DNA of 64,000 bases. Source: Oscheius tipulae (taxonomy: Eukaryota > Nematoda > Chromadorea > Rhabditida > Rhabditidae). Shown piece after piece: positions 57,899 to 64,000 of the stretch. The notes under the pieces were generated by a model. It made no database searches, had not been told where the DNA came from, and was given only the letters and a program-made list of their open reading frames with translations. Each line of letters begins with the position of its first letter. Position 1 is the first letter of the stretch. The translations under genes were made by a program, and so were the position numbers. Location: contig JASJZH010000001.1 of the NCBI GenBank assembly GCA_037178975.1, positions 5,316,501-5,380,500 on the forward strand, given 5' to 3'.

Positions 57899-58035
57899 TG
57901 GCTTTTCAATACCTCGTATGTTTCTCTTTCCTTCCGGAGTAAACCTACCCTTCAAGAGCGAGGAGAGTCCTGGCAAGACAGTGAAAGAGTACTTTCCACT
58001 GGGTTATCTGGAAGACGAGAAACTGAATCTCACGC
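57899..58035 (+). CDS. Possible short gene (uncertain)
   Basis: An ATG near 57899, a few bases after an acceptor-like TATTTCTCCAG, begins MAFQYL. Across a short intron it joins a frame reading SEESPGKTVKEYFPLGYLED and on to a donor near 58036. Read through, it stops after about 34 codons. Spliced on, it enters DNA antisense to the BTB gene. The 57780-57850 stretch just upstream holds a small GTTCGG/CCGAAC hairpin. Support is weak. Confidence 0.25.
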
Positions 58036-58104
58036 CAGTAAGATAAACACAAGCCCTCAAACAACAACCAAAACTTTTGTCACAGAAATATCATTCAAAT
58101 CAGT

Positions 58105-60714
58105 CTACAGTATCTGTACTCTGTTCCTCTGCTCTCGGAATACTTGTACTTGTTCGATCAACTCAATCAGATTGCGATCCGATAGAGATCGGATTCGCTT
58201 GTCCAGGTTCCTGTAAACACTCTCCTCCATCAGTTTGTCCGGCTTTGAGAGCTCGTCCGTTCGTTGAGAGAGCTCGGACAGAGTCATGGACTTCATGACT
58301 GGCAGATGGAAGACGATCGAGAGAAACAGTAGCTCGAGGACCAAAGATGTCAGCAGATCCTTCTTCGTGTTCAGCTCTCCACACAAATACCGTTCACATG
58401 CTCGCTGAACCAAATTTTCGGAAAGAAAACTGAAAAAATGACCTTCAGGACAGGAAGATCGTTCAGTTCGGCATCGATCAGAAAGTCACAAAAGTCCTCT
58501 ACATACTCCATTTCTGGGAGCACGACCCTGTTGAAGTAGAGATTAGCCAGACCCTTAAACACCCATATTTTCATCGTTGGGGATAAACCTACATCATGGA
58601 CATGCTCCTTGCTGCTCTCGGTACATTCGAAACACTTCTCCTCGTCCTCTTCCTCATCGTCTCCCTCTCCCCCGGATTCGCACGTCTCCGAATCCTCGGC
58701 TTTCGAGTCGTACATGATTGAACTTCGTCGTTCGCAAGAATCACAGCAGGATATGAGAAGCTAAACTCTAGGGAGAAGGACAGCTAGTTAGGTTACTCTC
58801 TTAAAGAGATGCTCGTGATCAGGCGGCTGAGAACAAGTCTCGATGAGAGAACTTCTTCTGGAACCTGGCTTTCGCACAGTATTCTTTTCCCTCTCCTCGT
58901 CCATCATCTGTTGGAACTTGGCCTCGTAGTCCACCTTCTCTTTCCGAGTGATCGAGCAGCCAGTATCTTCTCTCTTCCTGGAATGACTATAAGCGGTCAA
59001 ATGTGGGAGAGTACAAGGTTGTCTATTTTAAACTGTTCTCGCTTCTCTGTCTGTCTGAAGCCGTTATTGCAATAAATGTGCACTAGTTTGTGCGCACACT
59101 AATTGCTGGCAAATATCAGTTTGGGGATAGCTTCGTTGGAGGAACGTTACTCCTGTCACAGTAGCTCGACCAGAGGGACACATGCAGGCGTGTTGAAGTG
59201 AGAGGGAAGGACGGGAAGGTCCAGGGCAGGTGGACAACAGGGAAGAGAAACCGGGCAAAGTTTGAAGAAATTCTAACTGTCATTGAGCCCCTCTAGGGGC
59301 GATAGCCTTATTTGGATGGGAAGTAGAGTCGGGGGATGGAAATTGGTACAGATAGTGAAAGGGGTGCGGGTTCGAGGAACCTTTAGCAATTGTTTTACTG
59401 GAAAAGGGACGCCCCGAAAGGCCGCAACAAGTTAAGCTACCCTAACTTGTTGCTTGTGACCTATTAGTGACAACTATTTTGAAGCCAAGTAAAATCGCAT
59501 CATTTTGTTGGATGCGTTTCTAGGAAAACGTTGTCCGTATCACGGTAGCTTGACTGGAACATTATCTACCTGTCACGAGCCCCAACGGGACATCAGCCAA
59601 ACTTGCGTTCTTGGAAACCTTCCTATTTTACACCCTGGCAACTTTTCGCATGTCCCTTTCTTCTCAAAATGGCTTGTGCCAAATGCTTGTCACCCACGCG
59701 AGGATCGAACCCGAGTGGTGCGGTTCGAATGGCGCCTCTTATCAATACAATAACTTTTTCACTGAACATTAAAGCTCTATAACCATGGTTTGAGACCGGG
59801 AACCCCAAAATATGATTGCACATTATACTCAGCTCAAAAACTCTACGCAATGATACTGTCACAAAATGAGAGCGGGATCGAACCCCTGGTTTCTCGCGTT
59901 CAAACCTCTTGTATCTATATGTACGGACGTTAGTGCAACACACAGAGTTGCGCGGACAATTTAAAATAGATTCTTACTTCTTCGACCTCCTCCTATATAT
60001 TTTACTGTTGACTCGAGCATTGTAATTTGTGGTTAAGAACGATTTCTGCGGAGTTGGAAAGACGCTGTCCAAGTAGGTATATGGATCGAACCACTTGGCG
60101 TCCATCTTTATCTGGACCGATATCTTAATAACTTTTCCGATGTTTTCCTAAACTCTCCTGGTTAATATCACATTATCCAACAAACCTGAATGTACTGGGA
60201 AATATAAGCTCGGTCCTTGTCCGTAATCTCAGCTCCTCTGCCTCTGACCATCTTGATTGTTTTGCCTATTAGTTTCATTGTCACCTTCCGAAACAGACTT
60301 ACTCTCTTTGCACAACGGTTCCTCAGCCCTCGACTCGTTCGGAATGATTGCCACGACGGCTTTGACATCGACATTGCTTACGGGTCCGTCCACGAAATAC
60401 AGCTCGACGGCAATGTAGTTCGTCGGGCTGTCGAATCCGTCTCCTTCCAGATCGTCTTCAGAAGACATTTGCATCTGAACATGTCTCTTTCTCTTTTGAA
60501 CTGGAAACTTTCTAACGTTGCCTGTAGTGCCTTGAATCTTGAGATTCCATTGGAAAGAGACGTGATCGTGAACGATTGCAAACTTCGGTGAGACCAGTAA
60601 GACAACATGTTCGTCAGCATTCACCGGTCGAAGAGTAACCTTCGGTGTCCATGTGTATCGGAATCCGATTCTTTCAACTGGGGTACCCGGGACAGTAGGA
60701 GAATCGACAGACAT
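58105..60714 (-). CDS. MATH-like / BTB domain protein with acidic insert
   Basis: Minus-strand exons 60714 to about 60316, about 60258 to 60186, 60147-59978, 58977-58797, 58760-58443, 58404-58105; the second donor/acceptor pair is uncertain. The N-terminal 200 residues contain a beta-rich module (FAIVHDHVSFQWNLKIQG ... NYIAVELYFVDGPVS) resembling a MATH domain. The C-terminal part has the second half of a BTB fold (KGLANLYFNRVVLPEMEYVE, then LPVLKRACERYL) and a following helical region. Such proteins usually bridge substrates to cullin-3. Odd feature: a Glu/Asp-rich insert (GGEGDDEEEDEEK) flanked by cysteines sits where the central BTB strands should be. Intron 58978-59977 is packed with repeats. 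TATA-like CTATAAGAG lies near 60880. Confidence 0.65.
59143..59170 (+). repeat. Short dispersed motif, copy 3
   Basis: Reads ACGTTACTCCTGTCACAGTAG then CTCGACC, matching the 8385 copy. In the long BTB gene intron. Confidence 0.6.
59523..59553 (+). repeat. Short dispersed motif, copy 4
   Basis: Reads ACGTTGTCCGTATCACGGTAG then CTTGACTGGA. In the same intron as copy 3. Confidence 0.6.
59685..59745 (-). repeat. tRNA-derived fragment
   Basis: On the minus strand, CTCGGGTTCGATCCTCG resembles a T-arm/B-box and GCCATTCGAACCGC a second one 20 bases upstream. Not a complete tRNA. Confidence 0.45.
59868..59942 (-). repeat. tRNA-derived (SINE-like) fragment
   Basis: On the minus strand it ends in AGGGGTTCGATCCCGCT, a good B-box/T-arm with four of five stem pairs. 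It is preceded at tRNA-like spacing by a degenerate A-box (TTGCACTAACG). Best candidate for a SINE head in this intron. Confidence 0.5.
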
Positions 60715-61500
60715 TTGCAGAGAAGAATTGACAAAGAGCAGAGATAGGCAGTTGTTTGCCACAGTGTGAGAGTCGAAATGTATGCAAATCCGAAGGACTG
60801 TCGACGGGGCAAAACAGGGAAAGCGATGAAGAGAGAGAGGATGGGGCGATGTTCGATTAGAGAGGAGAGCGATGTCTCTCTTATAGAAAGCGTAATTGGA
60901 AAAGGAGAGTGTTTACGCTAGGACGGAGTAGTTGGGCATTATGCAACAGAGTCGGGGAGTTCAGAAGATTTCGTCGTTTTCTGTTTGCATTAGATCTTGA
61001 CCTGTGGTCATTGACTGGCACACTGGGAAAGTCAAAGGTGGACAGACCAGTCTACGACGGGACAGGTTTACAGGCTAACAACATGATAGTAGCTACAGAA
61101 GAAGCCTCGAAAAACGGTCTTTCCAAAGTTCTCGCAATTTTTGAAGTCTTGTCAAAAGTTGTCAATAAATTCTAACAAGGCTACTGTATGTTCCCTTCCA
61201 ACTATGTCAGAAATTTTTGACAACCTTGGACAAGACTTCAAAAATTACGACAACTTTGGAATGATCGCTTTTCGAGGTTTCTTCTGCTGCTATCATGTTG
61301 TCCGCCTGTAAACTTGTCCCGTCGTTGACTGGTCTGTCCAGCCTCGGCTCTGTCTGTCCGTATCCACATGCCAAAAAGGTCAAGTTTGAAGTGCAAGACA
61401 GTCTTTCCACTGAGAACTAACTGACACACAGGCTTTAGTGGTGGAAGTTTAATTCATTCCTAAGTACAATGAGTATCGATGTTCAAACATAAGCAGCCGG
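60715..61500. other. Gap between MATH/BTB start and F-box gene end
   Basis: Holds the MATH/BTB promoter side and, at 61020-61390, a foldback repeat. No exon seen. Confidence 0.5.
61020..61390. repeat. Foldback element (long inverted repeat)
   Basis: Arm 61030-61172 and the reverse complement of 61207-61350 align almost end to end. Shared words include GGACAGACCAGTC, ACGACGGGACA, TTTACAGGC, ACAACATGATAG, AAATTTTTGA-type and GAAGTCTTGTC. The two arms are separated by about 35 bases. The arms are roughly 85-90 per cent alike by eye. The pair could form a hairpin; it may be a MITE or a tail-to-tail repeat insertion. Confidence 0.75.
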
Positions 61501-62680
61501 TCACCGGCAAGGGATGGCGCTAGTCAGCAAAGAAATCCGGTGTCCTTGATTAGATAGCTCGTTGGACATTGTCGTGTAGAGGTTCTCAAGGTCGGTTGGA
61601 TCCAACTGAAAAAGAACTGAACATTGGACTGATCCAGACACTTACCGTACTGTTCCTCAGATCGCAAATGAAGTGTTGAAGTCGAATGAAAGAATTCAGA
61701 TAGGGAGCGTACTCGGAGAGGACGCCTTGGATTTCCGGTGAATGTTCACTGGAAACGCCTGATCCTATTTCTAAAAGTGACGTGCATTATCAAAAAGAGT
61801 GAAAGTTGCAAGACTCACCAAGACGCAGGGTTCGAACTCGGGACCGATGCTCGAAGGGGAGAGCAGCATGGATGGCGCTCTGTAGTATGAGGCCGGCTTT
61901 CTCCCCCCAGTCGACGCGTAGAGTAACACCAGTCAGATTGGCGCGGTCTGTAACTGGGTGCTGAAGGCTCAACCTGGGCTGGGGATACCCGAGAGCATCC
62001 GGTTGAAGATGGGAGTGATGAGTCGGTTGCACAGGGAAGAGTCGTACTGATGAGAAAAGTGACAGACGGCCGAAGAGCCATCACAGTTCACCTCGACACT
62101 GTTCTTCTCGTCAGTTTCGAGTCGAAGAGTCGAGAGTCCTCGACGGAAATGTGTCACGAAGACTGTCAATCTCTGAAAAACGACAAAAACGGTGGACAGC
62201 TTCTTGTGTTAACTACTTGATAACTGTTAGCGGTCGTATTCTGGGAGACTGTTCTCTTGCCAGGACGGAGCTTGATATCTAGTCGGCGGATTCGATAGTC
62301 TATAACAGACAAATTAGTTCAGTTCCCTAAAGATACCCACTCTGTTTACACAGAGCATCCAAAACAGTGTAGTCCTTGGCATCCTCAGCCTTGGTCACGA
62401 CGATCTCCTTCAAATGGATAGCCCTGACAATTACATCTTCCCAGAAGTTCGAGGTGGTTTGGATCGACATTGGCTGCCAGAGAGACTGGCCGGAGAAGGT
62501 TAGAGTAGCTCCCTTGGAGTTCCAGCCAACTTCTAGTCGCTTGATGTCTCGAAAGAGCGTGTTTTGGACAATTCTGTCCAGATGGGAGTCGGATTCGACG
62601 AAGGAGACGACATCTTCCAAAGGGAGACGGTGGCAGATGAGGCGAATAACCTCAGCAGGGAGGTGGTGGAAGAGAGACAT
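61501..62680 (-). CDS. F-box protein
   Basis: Minus-strand exons 62680-62341, 62299-62217, 62172-61989, 61953-61819, 61770-61646, 61605-61501 keep frame (about 323 residues). Residues 3-45 are an F-box (HLPAEVIRLICHRLPLEDVV ... DRIVQNTLF), the SKP1-binding module of SCF ubiquitin ligases. The remainder is a beta-rich region without a recognised substrate domain (no WD40 or LRR), as in many nematode F-box proteins. The ATG at 62680 stands directly after TTTTCTTCAG, so trans-splicing may define the start. Two splice sites (after 62341 and 61989) were chosen for frame and are weaker; the second implies a 35-nt intron. Confidence 0.8.
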
Positions 62681-64000
62681 CTGAAGAAAAGAGAGAAATG
62701 AGCGAGAACGTTGCAAACAAAGAGCTGATAAAGACACGTGCTAGACAGATGTGAGAGTCTCAAGAGGAGTCTTTTCCCGGAGTAGACTCATCAGGAGAAG
62801 GTTCAGAAAAACAGGTCTGGGCCGATAGACATAGCAGGTAAGCGTTTGAAAAAAAAATGTTGGCTTGAACGATACAGCTTGGTATCTCTGTATACTCAGT
62901 ACTATTCTAACTCTAACGTTTGACTCTATTCATTTCCAGAACCGAAATGAGTTTCTCCTACATGGCTCGAGCGGTAATAGTGCCGACTGCAGCTTAATTG
63001 AGCCTTAATTCGACCCCAAGATCGACAATGTTTTTGCTTTTGGGTAAAAGAGTCAAACAGGGTGAGGAGATAGCAAAGAGTTCCTCTCCGAGAGTCTTCA
63101 AGAAGCGTTTCAGCAAAACAGCGGTTAGATAAAAGGATAAGGGAGTTATTTTTCCAGTGAGACGGGAGCAGATAGCACCGGTCATAAAAGGTAGTAGATC
63201 CGCCAGAAGGGGGTGCGAGGATCTGCTGACCGTGTCAAGTAAATACTCATAGAGAGAGGACGATCCACCTTCCCAGCTGTCGCTTGGCCCCGCCCCCGCC
63301 TAGCAGATTTCCGCGACAAATGCCAAACGGTCTATGCATCGGTGCGTGAGAGCGTCGCTACACATATGCACCCGTCTTATTCACGTGTGTGGTCCTGTCG
63401 CATTAAGATCAAAGAGATCCTTTGTTTGTTTCTGGTAGCCACACGGTTTTAGACGCAGGATATAGGCGGTGCGAGATAAAAAGAGCCGATTGACCAGTCA
63501 AGGAGCAGTCAACAACTAGTTGATCCTTTTACCAAGCGAGTTTCTAGCATTCAACTTACTTTTTTTTTATTCTAAGGTTTAATCATAAACAAGAGGTCTA
63601 TCTATGATAACAAGGAAATAATTTCTCCTTTTTTGTGGAAACGGAGAATGAGGCAGTCCATTACCCAAACTTGGCTGATCAAAGGGTCTAGCGAGGAGAG
63701 GAAACTTCTTTCGGTAGTCACATTACATATATGAACAAACATAACTTTTGACCCAAAAGAACATACTTACATTCTCCAATATTCTACAAGGCTTTCTCCT
63801 AGAGGACTTTTCAAAACATAGCAAAACTTGATCCTGAGTACTGAAACTTAGATTAGAGTGGAACCCGAGTGAGTATGCAGCTCTGCAAGGGTCGGTCAAG
63901 AGGAAGAATGAAGGAGGGAAACTACAGCGCCTATCTCGACAAAACATGTACCCCCTGAACTGGTAAACAATTCGCTCAGCGTTTCTCTCTTCAACATTCC
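62681..64000. other. Right end of the window, no supported gene
   Basis: Only short unsupported frames. A 16-codon ATG frame at 62947 is too short to call. Upstream of the F-box ATG there is a possible in-frame segment across the acceptor at 62681. The rest holds A/T-rich and CT-rich sequence without a repeat that I recognise. Confidence 0.45.

Noticed and set aside
58077-58298. Plus-strand frame of 73 codons with several Cys
   Set aside because: Antisense to the last coding exon of the MATH/BTB gene, whose frame is better supported; kept only as a possible 3' extension of the weak 57899 gene.
61825-61850. B-box-like GGGTTCGAACTCGG as a tRNA relic
   Set aside because: It is within an in-frame exon of the F-box gene, and no A-box or stem pairing supports a tRNA origin.

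Overview
This window is animal nuclear DNA and most probably comes from a nematode. Genes are built from many short exons separated by introns that are often only 35-50 nt, with TTTCAG-type 3' splice sites. The best anchored gene is a full invertebrate paramyosin whose C-terminus resembles nematode paramyosin. Other protostome genes are a GluCl-type Cys-loop channel and a PET plus six-LIM Limpet/LIM-9 protein. Several start codons sit directly behind an intron-like acceptor (positions 30700, 42811, 62680), which is what spliced-leader trans-splicing would look like. The intron-rich paramyosin (about 16 coding exons) would suit an early-branching nematode, but the species cannot be fixed from the sequence and a tardigrade is not excluded. 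There is no bacterial operon logic here: each gene is read separately, and exon coordinates were worked out by hand from GT/AG signals and reading-frame continuity.

Layout. 2.2-6.8 kb (+): ASH1-like chromatin protein (AWS-SET-PHD-BAH) with an eroded SET domain. 7.15-8.2 kb (-): intronless BTB-BACK protein. 9.27-14.7 kb (-): paramyosin. 14.7-17.5 kb: intergenic, with a hAT-like MITE. 17.5-22.2 kb (+): tandem-C2 synaptotagmin-like protein. 23.0-25.4 kb (+): SLC6 transporter. 25.66-26.0 kb (+): unrecognised 65-residue protein. 26.2-30.3 kb (+): CUB/LDLa single-pass receptor of Neto/LEV-10 type. 30.7-32.4 kb (+): ZIP zinc transporter. 34.6-36.5 kb (+): GluCl-type anion channel subunit. 37.0-37.85 kb (+): four-TM PY-motif protein resembling LAPTM4. 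37.9-42.8 kb: mostly non-coding, with one possible gene near 39.8-40.5 kb. 42.8-52.4 kb (+): Limpet/LIM-9 with two candidate internal promoters/first exons. 52.8-53.1 kb (-): small single-pass membrane protein, incompletely resolved. 54.0-54.6 kb (-): reverse transcriptase relic. 55.4-57.5 kb (+): tandem three-finger-like ectodomain, acidic stalk and TM. 58.1-60.7 kb (-): MATH-like/BTB protein. 61.5-62.7 kb (-): F-box protein. 62.7-64 kb: no supported gene.

Functionally, 17.5-38 kb is a run of genes often acting at synapses or in membrane traffic (C2 protein, SLC6, CUB/LDLa auxiliary receptor, ZIP, GluCl, PY-motif protein). Paramyosin and Limpet are muscle/attachment proteins; ASH1, BTB and F-box genes are chromatin and ubiquitin components. 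Adjacency alone does not show that they work together. Introns and intergenic DNA carry several families of small dispersed repeats, tRNA-derived fragments, a Tc1-type MITE and a foldback element. I found no novel multi-gene system; the most unusual signals are the degenerate SET domain, abnormal introns (GC-AG, about 24 nt, and one that removes transmembrane coding sequence) and the phase-matched alternative first exons of Limpet.
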